Source: CAYWNA01 sp964459305
GTDB taxonomy: Bacteria; Planctomycetota; Planctomycetia; Pirellulales; Pirellulaceae
Length of the DNA: 33,089 bases
Direction of reading: 5' to 3'
NCBI GenBank assembly: GCA_964459305.1
Contig: CAYWNA010000143.1
Span: 1 to 33,089 of the forward strand
The notes below the pieces were generated by a model. It made no database searches. It saw nothing but the letters and a program-made list of their open reading frames with translations, and was not told where the DNA came from. Within the stretch, counting starts at the first letter, position 1; every line of letters starts with the position of its first letter. Both the position numbers and the translations under genes were made by a program. Of the stretch, positions 7,999 to 16,445 are shown one piece after another.

Positions 7999-10692
7999 TC
8001 AATTTGCCGGAGCTGATTGAAACTGAATGGACACGGCCACCGGCTCGCCAACGTCGCTGACGGTTACCAATTGGCGCGGGCTGTCCAGCCGGCACGTCGT
8101 GGCCGCCGGTTCGCACCGGGCGGAAACAGCTTGCCCGCCTTCGGGATCGCGGCAACTGACGAGCAGCTCGGGGATCACCCGGCGTTCGACAGGATCAACA
8201 CGGACTTGCAGAGTCCGGGCGTCGGAGTCGTAGCGGAACCGCAGATTGAGCTTACCGTACCGCGTGGGGATGGCCTCGGCTGATACCGTTCGTCCGTCCA
8301 CGTGCCAGTGACGAGGGATTCCGCGGCCGATCCACACGGCGCCGCCGCTGGGCTCGTCGAAGGCGAAGATCTGCCTGGTCAGCCGCGGGATGGGCCACGT
8401 GGCGTGCGCCCCTTCCCAGCCACTTAGCCGGGCATGTTCGAAATACTGTCCGATGCCGGTCCGCCTGCCTGGCTCTTCACCGACCGCCTGCAGTTGAGTC
8501 TGCTCGAAGCCCGACCACGTACCGGGCGACATCTGGAAACAGATATGCCCGAAGTATTCCATCAGGAAATCGCGAGGCCTCCCCAACCGAAGCTTCTGAA
8601 AGGCGGAGTTGTAGATTTGGAAGTTGTCCAAGGTACGAGGAATATAGCGACGCACGCCCAGAACGGTTTGCTCGTGATCGAACTCGTAGTCGAAAAAGAA
8701 GGCCCGTTCCTGATCGGTCAGAAAGTCGGTGCCGATGAACCGAGGCCATTCGTGGAAACGCCGGTGGGAGCGAAACCGCATGTTGCGGAGCGACTCATGC
8801 CGCATTTTTTCGCGGGCACCTTCCGGAATGGGCCGGATGTGGATGTACGTGATCTTGTCTCCGTCCCGCTCGATCGCCGTCTGGAAGGACCTGCGCAGGT
8901 TCTCGTGATACTCTTGGGCGTATTCGGCCAATTGATCGCCCTGCCGGGTTAGGTCCTTGTCATTCTCTGCGGCGCCGACGTCCTGGAAAGCCTGGGCCAG
9001 CTCTCGAAGCCCTTCCCACACCGGGGCGTCGTTGGTGAAGTAGTAATCCGATCCCACCCGGCCCCAGTCGTTGTTCATGATCCCCTCGACCAATCCGTGC
9101 CGGGGGTCGTCCGGCGGGAACTTGTCGATCGACTTCTGGCGAATCCCTTTCAGGTAGCCGACGACACGATTGATCGGTTCTAGATTCTCGGCAATCAGGC
9201 TTGCATCACCTGTGTACCAGTAATAGTCGGCCAGCAGATGCAGAAAATCGCCCATGTCGAAGATCTGGAAGTTGGCCCCCATGCGGAAGCGACCCGTCGG
9301 TTCGATCCGCGTATTGATGAAGTGCTGCACGTAGCGTCGCGCTTCGTCGAAGTAGCCGGTTTCCAGCAAGACCTGCGAGGGATAGATGCAGCAGAAGGCC
9401 CAGAAGCCTTCGTAATGGACAGCCCCACCCCGCGGCTCGTCCCCGTCGACGCAGACCATCACCTTGGCGAGACTCCCCTTGTAGATCTCGTTCACCATGG
9501 GCTCAGGGATGGTGAATCGGACGCCGCGGTTGAAGAACTCATTCCAACTCTTGTATTGTCCGAAAAGGGCTCGATAGAAGGCGTCGCGGACTTCTTCCGG
9601 CTTCAAGACCAGCGGCCCGGACGCCTGGTGACCGGGCAAGAACAGATACAGGTCTTGATGTCCCCCGGCCGGCAAATCGAATCGCCAAACCGGGCTGTTT
9701 TGCTCGACTCTAAATGGCTGGTCGCAGACCATCGGCACGGCGAACGTCTTGGCCGGTGGCGTGGCGGGCAGTCGCGTGGTAGCGAAAGGTGCCGTGACCG
9801 TCACCGTGCCGTCGGGTTTCGGTTCGAGCTTTCCGCCAGCCGGGGCGTGCACGGCAAATTCGACGCACCCGGCCTGCGCGGAGAAGTTCACCAGCCGAAA
9901 CCGCAGAAACAAGCCTGGCTTACGACGCACCGTGCCCATCAAGATGATCTGTTCCCAGCCCGCCTGTTCCTCGCGGCGCTGGTAGACGTTATGGGTGACC
10001 GGCAGGAAATGCTCCAGTTGACCGCGGAGCAGTTGAAGGCTCTCCGGCCGGGTAATTTCTTTTCCGTTCAAAGCGAACGGCATCGCCGAAGCGTAACGTC
10101 CGCCTTCGATGCCCGCAAAGAACCCGTTGTCCACGCCGATCGAACCGTCCCAGGCCACGTGGACTTCGTGCGGATATTCCTTCATCCCCACATAGGACTC
10201 GGGGTACACAAGCGGCAACAACTGGTTCTTGGTGCGCTGATAGCTGGGGTCGGCGGGGTCAGCGAGATACTGCTTTCCAAGAATATCGTCTTCCGCCTCG
10301 AAGACTCGCTGCCAATACTCGGGTGGCCTGTCGGGCACGGGTGACGAAACTTGCCGGCCGACCTTTCCGAAAACCTTGTTGATCCGCGCGGCGATTCCGT
10401 CGCGTGACACAAAAACGAGTTGCCCGGATTGGTCGTTCTCTGCTTCCAAGACAGTGTAGGGGAATTCGGCACTCTTCTTCGGCAGGGACAAGACGGCATA
10501 CCCGGCGAAGGTGTCTCCCGGTTGGGCGGCTGTCCAAGGACCCTGCCTGGCCGTCGCCAATTCCACCTGGCCGGAGTCTACAAATCGCATGAATAGCCGT
10601 TCGCCCTCGAAGGTCTGCGCCGAGACGACTGGCAGCACCGCCAGCCCAACCAGCGCAACAACCGAAACCACCACGATTCGACTGGGCTTCAT
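7999..10692 (-). CDS. large secreted protein with (alpha/alpha)6-barrel glycosidase-like domain
   Basis: This 897-residue protein has a clear signal peptide (MKPSRIVVVSVVALVGLAVL, cleavage near VSA-QT, residues 23-26). About 30-370 is beta-rich. About 390-740 reads as a six-hairpin toroid, with helix-hairpin stretches such as EGFWAFCCIYPSQVLLETGY, ARRYVQHFINTRIEP and MGDFLHLLADYYWYTGD. The C-terminal 150 residues are beta-sandwich-like. This order (beta domain, helical toroid, beta end) is that of several glycoside hydrolase and lyase families, but I cannot assign one and no acid pair can be named with confidence. The ATG at 10690-10692 is chosen because CCAGGAAAGGACGAAACG precedes it and the signal peptide begins there. 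With the nearby isomerase, propellers and lyase it suggests extracellular polysaccharide processing. Confidence 0.75.
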   Translation of the reverse strand: MKPSRIVVVSVVALVGLAVLPVVSAQTFEGERLFMRFVDSGQVELATARQGPWTAAQPGDTFAGYAVLSLPKKSAEFPYTVLEAENDQSGQLVFVSRDGIAARINKVFGKVGRQVSSPVPDRPPEYWQRVFEAEDDILGKQYLADPADPSYQRTKNQLLPLVYPESYVGMKEYPHEVHVAWDGSIGVDNGFFAGIEGGRYASAMPFALNGKEITRPESLQLLRGQLEHFLPVTHNVYQRREEQAGWEQIILMGTVRRKPGLFLRFRLVNFSAQAGCVEFAVHAPAGGKLEPKPDGTVTVTAPFATTRLPATPPAKTFAVPMVCDQPFRVEQNSPVWRFDLPAGGHQDLYLFLPGHQASGPLVLKPEEVRDAFYRALFGQYKSWNEFFNRGVRFTIPEPMVNEIYKGSLAKVMVCVDGDEPRGGAVHYEGFWAFCCIYPSQVLLETGYFDEARRYVQHFINTRIEPTGRFRMGANFQIFDMGDFLHLLADYYWYTGDASLIAENLEPINRVVGYLKGIRQKSIDKFPPDDPRHGLVEGIMNNDWGRVGSDYYFTNDAPVWEGLRELAQAFQDVGAAENDKDLTRQGDQLAEYAQEYHENLRRSFQTAIERDGDKITYIHIRPIPEGAREKMRHESLRNMRFRSHRRFHEWPRFIGTDFLTDQERAFFFDYEFDHEQTVLGVRRYIPRTLDNFQIYNSAFQKLRLGRPRDFLMEYFGHICFQMSPGTWSGFEQTQLQAVGEEPGRRTGIGQYFEHARLSGWEGAHATWPIPRLTRQIFAFDEPSGGAVWIGRGIPRHWHVDGRTVSAEAIPTRYGKLNLRFRYDSDARTLQVRVDPVERRVIPELLVSCRDPEGGQAVSARCEPAATTCRLDSPRQLVTVSDVGEPVAVSIQFQSAPAN

Positions 10693-10955
10693 CGTTTCGT
10701 CCTTTCCTGGGTACATTTCCCGTTTGCCGTAAGCGCGGGACAAAACACGCACGTCTATTGTTACTGTTCCCGCACGTTAGTTACATACTCTGAAGTGCTC
10801 TTTCTGCTGCTGAGAATCCTGAATGGCTAATCACATCGACCGAAGCGTTGAAGCAGCACTAACGCAACAGCAGACGGTCTCAATCAGAAAACGTTGGGAT
10901 GTCGGCATGTCCGAAGGACCCCGGACCGACCGATTGCCAGGACGCAACCGGCCGC

Positions 10956-11942
10956 TCATATCTTGTCGAACTGTTTGAGCACGAAGTCGCGGGCGCGGGG
11001 CACGTCGTCGAGCGTCAGGTGCTCGAGGATGAGATCGAGGGGGCGGTCGAGTTGAGCCAACAGGCGAAGGAAGAGCGGGTAGTCGAGCACGCCTTTACCC
11101 GACGCCGGCAGCTCGGTTCCATCGGGGGCGGGCTTCACGTCCTTGGCATGGGCGAGCACGATGTGGCGGCCCAACCGGCGGAACATCTCCTCCAACATCG
11201 GCTGCATCTTCGGCAGGTCTTCCTTGCGGAAGTAGTTGTTCGGGTCCATCACCAGTTTCAGTGCCGGCGACCCCACCTCGCGCAACACCCGTTCGGCTCG
11301 GTCGATCGAGCCGATCACGTTACGCCAGTACGCCTCGATAGACAACACGGCCCCGGCCTTCTCAGCCACCTTGGCCCATTTCTCTAACGCGGCACGGCAT
11401 TGGAGGTAGCCTTTTTCCGTCTCGTTCTCGGGTGCGTCGAGCCAAGCCGACTTTGGGTTGAACGTTCCGGTTTCCGTGGAGACGTTACGGCAGCCCAGAC
11501 GCTTCCAGTTCGTCAGCAGCGTTTCGAGCCGGGCGTCGCCCTGCTTGTGCCGGGCCGGGACCGGGTCGATGAGGTTCACGTAGCCGAAGACAGCAGCAAT
11601 CTCGATGCCGTGCCGCTCGAAGCAGCCGACGATCTTCCCGGCCGCTTCCCAATCGGGCGCAAGCGGGTCGAAGCGAACGTCGGCGAAGGTATAATTCGAG
11701 AGCACACTACGGAATCCGTCGTCCCGGATCCTCGCGGCCGCCTCCTCCAGCGGCAGGCTCGAATAGACCCCCGAGTAGACGCCCAGCCTCAGGTTCTGCT
11801 TGGCCTTGGCCCGCCAATCTACTGCCGGTGCGGCCATCGCGCGGGCGCCAACGCAGGTGACGGCCGCCGCCTTGAGCCAGTCCCGGCGAGGCAACCGCTT
11901 GCCCGCCGCCTGCCGACGCGTGGAACTTCTGTTGTCGCTCAT
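10956..11942 (-). CDS. Tat-exported sugar phosphate isomerase/epimerase-like TIM barrel
   Basis: This 328-residue protein starts with a twin-arginine signal (RLPRRDWLKAAAVTCVGARA, arginines 19-20). An AP-endonuclease-2/xylose-isomerase-like TIM barrel follows. The four expected metal ligands are recognisable: Glu in VLSIEAYWRN, Asp in LVMDPNNYF, His in VLAHAKDV and Glu in DLILEHL. Family members isomerise or epimerise sugars and ketoses using a divalent metal. Export of such an enzyme is common in planctomycetes. ATG 11940-11942 follows GTGAGGATTAAC. The gene begins 13 bases after the stop of the methyltransferase/propeller gene, in the same direction, so the two are probably cotranscribed. 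The substrate is unknown. Confidence 0.85.
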   Translation of the reverse strand: MSDNRSSTRRQAAGKRLPRRDWLKAAAVTCVGARAMAAPAVDWRAKAKQNLRLGVYSGVYSSLPLEEAAARIRDDGFRSVLSNYTFADVRFDPLAPDWEAAGKIVGCFERHGIEIAAVFGYVNLIDPVPARHKQGDARLETLLTNWKRLGCRNVSTETGTFNPKSAWLDAPENETEKGYLQCRAALEKWAKVAEKAGAVLSIEAYWRNVIGSIDRAERVLREVGSPALKLVMDPNNYFRKEDLPKMQPMLEEMFRRLGRHIVLAHAKDVKPAPDGTELPASGKGVLDYPLFLRLLAQLDRPLDLILEHLTLDDVPRARDFVLKQFDKI

Positions 11943-11955
11943 GTTAATCCTCACG

Positions 11956-14900
11956 CTATCTCGGAGGATCTGAACGACTTCCGTAGCAAACCAGCGTCCC
12001 CTTTTGGGTTGCGATAAACAGTTGATTGTCTGCAGCAATCATGCCGTCGAAGACGGGCAGCGCCTCCAGGTGGTACTCAGAGAGCTTCTTGCCGTCTTGC
12101 TTCGAGACCGCAAGCAGAGTCGCGCCGCCTTCGCCTTTCCATAGCGCAGCCTGTTTGGCCAAATCGGCTTCTTTGCCTCGGACCTCGTCCTTTGCATCGC
12201 GGAAGAACAGAACGCCTTCATCACTGACATCGTCCGGACCGGCGACGAACAACGCGTTCTTTGTCGCCACCATGGCCGTCACGAGCAGCGGCATATCCGG
12301 GCTTTTCCACTTGCATGCATACGGATTCACGCGTTCCGGCCGCGGCCCGCTGGGCAGGCCGAGCTGTCGGTCGATCTTCATCTTTGGGAACTTTTCCAAT
12401 TGCGCCACTTTGAAAGCGTCGTGGGCGTATATGTCCTGAGTGTGATGAGCGTCCGTGTCCACGGCGAAGAGACGGTATTCGAGCGAAGTGGTCCACTTGT
12501 AATATTCGGGCTGTCGGCCGAAACCGAATAGGGTTGCGTCATCGACAACCAACAATCGCCCCGACGGGTTGTAACGCCCTGCATTCAAATGCCCGATCCA
12601 GCCGCCGGGAAACGTTCGGGCATAGGTCCAATAGGATCGATGGAACCAGTTGCCGTCCAGAAAGCCAGTGGGCGAGAACAGATGGGCCGGCTCCGTTTCC
12701 TCGGCGATGTGGGTAATGCGACGCCGATTCCCTTCCATGTCGAAGGGCAGGGAGCGCATGTAGATGTTCTTGCCGTCACTGGAGAGCACGTCGGGCAACG
12801 TGGTCGTCATGTCCAACCAGGAATCGTATTTCGTGACGCTCCCGCCGAGCAGCGGATCGGTCTGATCCATGACGGTTTCGGAGATCTTCTGTCCCGTCGT
12901 TGGATCCAGGCGCAGATACCGGAGCCCGCCGTCCAGAAACATATTCCGGCCGGCCACACAATGCACCTCGCCGTTCTCAATCAGAACGCTTCCGCTGACA
13001 GGCCAAGCCGATTCAAGCCGGCCGTACGCCATGATCAACGACTCATGGGGGAATGCGCGGCATCGCCAGACCAGTGCACCATCCTGCGCACGCAAGCAGT
13101 AAATCCATCCGTCACAGGCCCCGAACAGAACAAGCCCTTTGTAAATCGTCGGCGGCGAATCAACTCGACTACCGGCGGTGTAGCTCCACAACGGTTTGCC
13201 ATGGCTCATGTCGAAGGCATGGATCGTATGTTCTTCCTTTGCGCTGACAAAAATCCGGCCTCCGGCTGCGACTGGCTGCGTAAGCTGTCCGCCCAAACGA
13301 ACTTGCCATCGTTCTGTCAACTCTGTCGCAACCGATGTCTTTGTCGATCCGCTCCTGGCAGCGTTTTGACGAAAGGTTGGCCAATCATCGGTGGATGGGG
13401 AACCGGCGCTGGCTGACGCGGTATGCCCGTATGCCTCTCCTTTCTCCAGTCGCTTGCTTTCCGGTATCAGAACGCCCTGCCGAGCCTTGGAAGTCAACGC
13501 CGTGAAGCCGTTGATTTTTGCCTCGAAGTAACACGCGCAGGCATGGGGCGGTGCATAGAGCAGGCCGTTGCAGGGCATAATGCCGTAAATGCATCCGCCG
13601 CGAACCCAGTGATTTGCCGTCCACTTTTCCCGTTTGAGATCAACGAATTCGACCCCCATGCGAGCCGGCAGGATGTAGTTGCACGTGGCCTTCGAAAAAT
13701 GGCACCGGTGATGCGACAGCCACACGGCATCAATATCAGGCAAGAAACTTCGTTTGATCTCCCCCGTCAACAGATCACGCCCCTCGAATCGCCCCGAGTT
13801 TTTCGCGCCGGCCGTGTCGCCGTACCACACGAGACCGTCAATCACGAAGAGATCTTTCGGCGACACGTAACCCGACCGGGGCTGCGGTGCCGACCACAAC
13901 AGGTTTCCGTCGTCGCTGGAGAGGGCATACACCGCTTTGTTCAGCGCGACAGCAATCGCCTTCTCCTGCAGAATCAGCCGAGGCGGATTCTTCGTCAGCC
14001 AGTTGGCTCGACTCCGTTCCGGAAGGTCTTCGGATGACCACCGCGTCGAACCGGTTTCACGATCGAAAGCACGAACTTTCGTCCCGTCGAAGAAGACGAC
14101 CATCTCCGCGTTAGCGGCCAGTGTCAGGGCGCTCACACTGTGTTGCTTGTTCCACACCACCGTACCAGTGCCGGGATCTGCGGCGGTGAGGAACGTGCCC
14201 GAATCATCGCCTCTTACCAGAAAAAGGCGACCTTCGGAGAGAATGATCTCCTGCGTACCTTCTGTTCCGCGGCAAACGCGCAGCGTCTTTCCGGTCGTCG
14301 CGTCCAGCATGGACACGGGCTGATCGATCCCCAGGGTCACATAGACATGGTCGTCGTCCACAACCAGGCGACGCGGCATGGAGGCCGGACCGTTCTTGAG
14401 GGGATGGAGGTAGTTGAGCCAGTCGTCAATCGACCGTTGCCACAACAGCAACCCATTGAAAGCGTCCCGTGCGGTGAGTTTCCATTGGGGCGCGTGCAGC
14501 ATGGAGACCTTGGGGCCTTCGTCGCAGATGGAAAACAGTCTGCCGCCCGACGAGACCAATGCGTTCATGCTGGCCATATGTTCGTGATGCCGCGCCCATT
14601 TTGGATCGCTGATCCACTGCAGTTGCCTGGGCGGCTTGACGAGATCATCCTCCGCGACCGGATTCCCGGCAGCGTTGTGGAGATAGTGGGTCCATTCGTC
14701 CATCGCCTCGGGCCATGGTTTAACCCGTTTTCGATTTCCGATTTTCGATTTCCGATTGAGGAAAACGGCGACGCCACCGGGGGCGAGCACCCTGGTGATT
14801 TCCTCACCTGCCACCTGACACTTGCCACTTGCCACTACAAAATTGACCAAGTTGTCGGCATAGGGCAGCCTGTCGCCCTCCAAGCGATCAACAGAGACAC

Positions 14901-15153
14901 GACCGTACCAGCCCTTGCTCCGCAGGAACGCCCGCATGGCAGCGACTTCGTCAACGTCGCGGCTCAGCACGTGGACCACGAAAGCGTCATGGGCATTCAG
15001 CGCAGTCACCAGTTCGCGATCGGCTCCGATCGAGACGACAAGCCCTCCTGCCAAGTTGGCGTCGGCCATCATCTCGGTCGCCGTCATGGCGAGAGCTGTG
15101 TTCTGAATACCGAAAACGAAAATCAGAACATGAGTGAATCGTCGTGTTTTCAT
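11956..15153 (-). CDS. secreted fusion: methyltransferase-like domain + PQQ-like beta-propeller
   Basis: This 1065-residue protein has a signal peptide (MKTRRFTHVLIFVFGIQNTA). Residues about 24-135 resemble a class I SAM-methyltransferase fold: GGLVVSIGADRELVTAL as motif I, LPYADNLVNFVVASG, and EEITRVLAPGGVAVFL as the post-I strand. The usual acidic GxGxG loop is weak, so activity is doubtful. Residues about 150-1065 carry PQQ/quinoprotein-like repeats, for example 'GGRIFVSAKEEHTIHAFDMS' and 'GLVLFGACDGWIYCLRAQDG'. The longest open frame extends 141 codons upstream through a repeat element, so ATG 15151-15153 at the signal peptide is taken although its ribosome-binding site is weak. Two heptanucleotide tandem repeats lie within the methyltransferase-like part. 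It is probably in an operon with the isomerase downstream. Domain fold is firm; role unknown. Confidence 0.8.
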   Translation of the reverse strand: MKTRRFTHVLIFVFGIQNTALAMTATEMMADANLAGGLVVSIGADRELVTALNAHDAFVVHVLSRDVDEVAAMRAFLRSKGWYGRVSVDRLEGDRLPYADNLVNFVVASGKCQVAGEEITRVLAPGGVAVFLNRKSKIGNRKRVKPWPEAMDEWTHYLHNAAGNPVAEDDLVKPPRQLQWISDPKWARHHEHMASMNALVSSGGRLFSICDEGPKVSMLHAPQWKLTARDAFNGLLLWQRSIDDWLNYLHPLKNGPASMPRRLVVDDDHVYVTLGIDQPVSMLDATTGKTLRVCRGTEGTQEIILSEGRLFLVRGDDSGTFLTAADPGTGTVVWNKQHSVSALTLAANAEMVVFFDGTKVRAFDRETGSTRWSSEDLPERSRANWLTKNPPRLILQEKAIAVALNKAVYALSSDDGNLLWSAPQPRSGYVSPKDLFVIDGLVWYGDTAGAKNSGRFEGRDLLTGEIKRSFLPDIDAVWLSHHRCHFSKATCNYILPARMGVEFVDLKREKWTANHWVRGGCIYGIMPCNGLLYAPPHACACYFEAKINGFTALTSKARQGVLIPESKRLEKGEAYGHTASASAGSPSTDDWPTFRQNAARSGSTKTSVATELTERWQVRLGGQLTQPVAAGGRIFVSAKEEHTIHAFDMSHGKPLWSYTAGSRVDSPPTIYKGLVLFGACDGWIYCLRAQDGALVWRCRAFPHESLIMAYGRLESAWPVSGSVLIENGEVHCVAGRNMFLDGGLRYLRLDPTTGQKISETVMDQTDPLLGGSVTKYDSWLDMTTTLPDVLSSDGKNIYMRSLPFDMEGNRRRITHIAEETEPAHLFSPTGFLDGNWFHRSYWTYARTFPGGWIGHLNAGRYNPSGRLLVVDDATLFGFGRQPEYYKWTTSLEYRLFAVDTDAHHTQDIYAHDAFKVAQLEKFPKMKIDRQLGLPSGPRPERVNPYACKWKSPDMPLLVTAMVATKNALFVAGPDDVSDEGVLFFRDAKDEVRGKEADLAKQAALWKGEGGATLLAVSKQDGKKLSEYHLEALPVFDGMIAADNQLFIATQKGTLVCYGSRSDPPR
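14728..14755. repeat. heptanucleotide tandem repeat inside a coding sequence (1)
   Basis: The plus strand reads TTTTCGATTTCCGA twice in succession, i.e. four 7-base units alternating TTTTCGA and TTTCCGA. On the coding strand it encodes NRKSKIGNRK in the linker after the methyltransferase-like domain. Because the unit is not a multiple of three, any change in copy number other than three units shifts the frame. Confidence 0.9.
14805..14835. repeat. heptanucleotide tandem repeat inside a coding sequence (2)
   Basis: The plus strand reads CACCTGC, CACCTGA, CACTTGC, CACTTGC and then CAC: 4.4 imperfect 7-base units. On the coding strand it encodes VASGKCQVAG, between the beta strand VNFVVAS and the helix EEITRVLAPGG of the methyltransferase-like domain. 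It is 49 bases from the other heptamer tract. Confidence 0.88.
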
Positions 15154-15251
15154 GAGTGCACAGTTCCGTTCTTCTGCTTTGTGCGTCAATAATCTGGGAT
15201 GGTGCAGCCAAAGACTGGCGCGGGAAAATCGTTCATCAGCCTGGTGCAGAT

Positions 15252-15390
15252 TTAGGATCGGCGCCGAAATAGTTTCCGAATTCATGGTAGCCGAAGTCGC
15301 CAGACTTTGGTCGCTTGACATGGGAAAAACCAAACTCTGGCGAGTTCGGCTACATCGAGCAAACGCCGGTACTATTTCTACGGCGATCCT
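15252..15390. repeat. whole-length palindromic element, family A, copy 2 (139 bp)
   Basis: The plus strand starts AGGATCGGCGCCGAAATAGT and ends ACTATTTCTACGGCGATCCT, so the termini are inverted repeats. Inside are the long arms 15287-15311 (starts GTAGCCGAAGTCGCC) and 15329-15353 (ends GAGTTCGGCTAC), with two mismatches in 25 bases and a 17-base loop. The same outer and inner parts, in the same order, occur at 31241-31370. One end overlaps the last 13 bases of the neighbouring CDS and supplies its stop codon (GGATCGCCGTAG, i.e. Gly-Ser-Pro-stop). Confidence 0.88.
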
Positions 15391-16445
15391 TGACGGTTGG
15401 CTGACTGGTCTGCGGTAGTGAGCGTTGCTCTGCGGACGGAGAAATGGTCGTCTCCCGAGAAGACTAGGTGCAACGTCTTCCCATCGGCACTGATCCATTT
15501 GGCCGGGAAGCTGCTCGTTTCGCCTGGCCCGACGTCCCAGGCTTTCGTGAAGTATACCGTGGTCCATGGTCCCCATGGCTCTGGCGCCTCGTAGATTCCG
15601 AAACCGCCCTGGAACCTGGGCCCGCGTTTATCTTTGCTTTGCGGGTGAATCTGACACCACAGGTATCGTTTCAGGGGTGCGTCGTATGTAATCCCGCTGC
15701 GATAACAGTGGCCCACGTGTGAGAATACCGACCCGCGCCGCTTGATATCCTCGGTCCACATGGGCTCCCCGTCGTGATCGAGCTGCTGGAGAAACTGATA
15801 GGCTCCACGATCCTTGATGCGGCTCTTGGGGACGCGGGTCAGCACCATACGATCGGCCGTGTCGTAAGCGCTGTCCGAGTCGTGGGAGTACACGTACACG
15901 TAGTCGTCCCGCGCGCCGGCGTAGTTCTTTCCGAAATTCAGAAACGTTGGATAACCGAGACTGGTCGTGAATCTCCAGTCGGCCCAGGTCCAGGTCCTCG
16001 CATGATCGGTGGACCAGGCGAGTTGGGAATTGCCGGCATTGCGAACCCACATGTACAAGACGCCGTCGGCCATCAACATGCCGCTGGCCTTCTTGCCTCT
16101 CGCGCCGTCCCCAAGGTCCTCGCCCGACGGCGAGCGGATATTAGCGCCGCTAAAATCATCGGGTCCGCCGCTCACCCTGGCGAAGCCCATGCTCAGTTTC
16201 TTCGCCACTTGGGGAACGAAGCCGTGCCCGTCGCCGTAGGCGGTGTAGAGATGGTCGTCGTCCGCCCAGGTGATCGGCCAATTGTCGCTGCCCTTGGCCA
16301 TGCGAATGATGGTCTCTTCTGGGGCCCATGTGATGCCGGTGATCACGGAGCTGGGCGGATAGGGCAGACTGTCCATTTTGGCAGCCTGCGGAGCATCAGT
16401 AATCGCAAGTGTCAAGCTCACGAATAGACTAAGGATTGATTTCAT
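15378..16445 (-). CDS. secreted beta-propeller protein, sialidase/glycosidase-like, unknown function
   Basis: This 355-residue protein has a signal peptide (MKSILSLFVSLTLAITDAPQ). The body has the repeated beta pattern of five- or six-bladed glycosidase/sialidase-type propellers: NWPITWADDDHLYTAYGDG near the start, LMADGVLYMWVRNAG with AWSTDHARTWTWADW (an Asp-box-like turn), YVYVYSHDSDSAYD, and KTLHLVFSGDDHFSVRRATL at the end. It resembles uncharacterised planctomycete propellers. No catalytic triad can be named. Its ATG (16443-16445) overlaps the TGA of the FAD enzyme upstream in an ATGA arrangement, so translation is probably coupled and the gene belongs to that operon. Its last four codons, including the TAG, lie within the palindromic element 15252-15390. 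Confidence 0.75.
   Translation of the reverse strand: MKSILSLFVSLTLAITDAPQAAKMDSLPYPPSSVITGITWAPEETIIRMAKGSDNWPITWADDDHLYTAYGDGHGFVPQVAKKLSMGFARVSGGPDDFSGANIRSPSGEDLGDGARGKKASGMLMADGVLYMWVRNAGNSQLAWSTDHARTWTWADWRFTTSLGYPTFLNFGKNYAGARDDYVYVYSHDSDSAYDTADRMVLTRVPKSRIKDRGAYQFLQQLDHDGEPMWTEDIKRRGSVFSHVGHCYRSGITYDAPLKRYLWCQIHPQSKDKRGPRFQGGFGIYEAPEPWGPWTTVYFTKAWDVGPGETSSFPAKWISADGKTLHLVFSGDDHFSVRRATLTTADQSANRQGSP

Noticed and set aside
9238..10344. 368-codon plus-strand frame antisense to the (alpha/alpha)6 protein
   Set aside because: No start signal and no domain; the opposite strand has signal peptide and coherent fold.
14140..15192. 350-codon plus-strand frame antisense to the PQQ-propeller protein
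   Set aside because: It runs through the heptamer tracts and lacks domain or ribosome-binding site.
15154..15576. 141-codon N-terminal extension of the methyltransferase/propeller gene
   Set aside because: It translates the palindromic element and part of the neighbouring gene on the same strand; the signal peptide begins at 15153.
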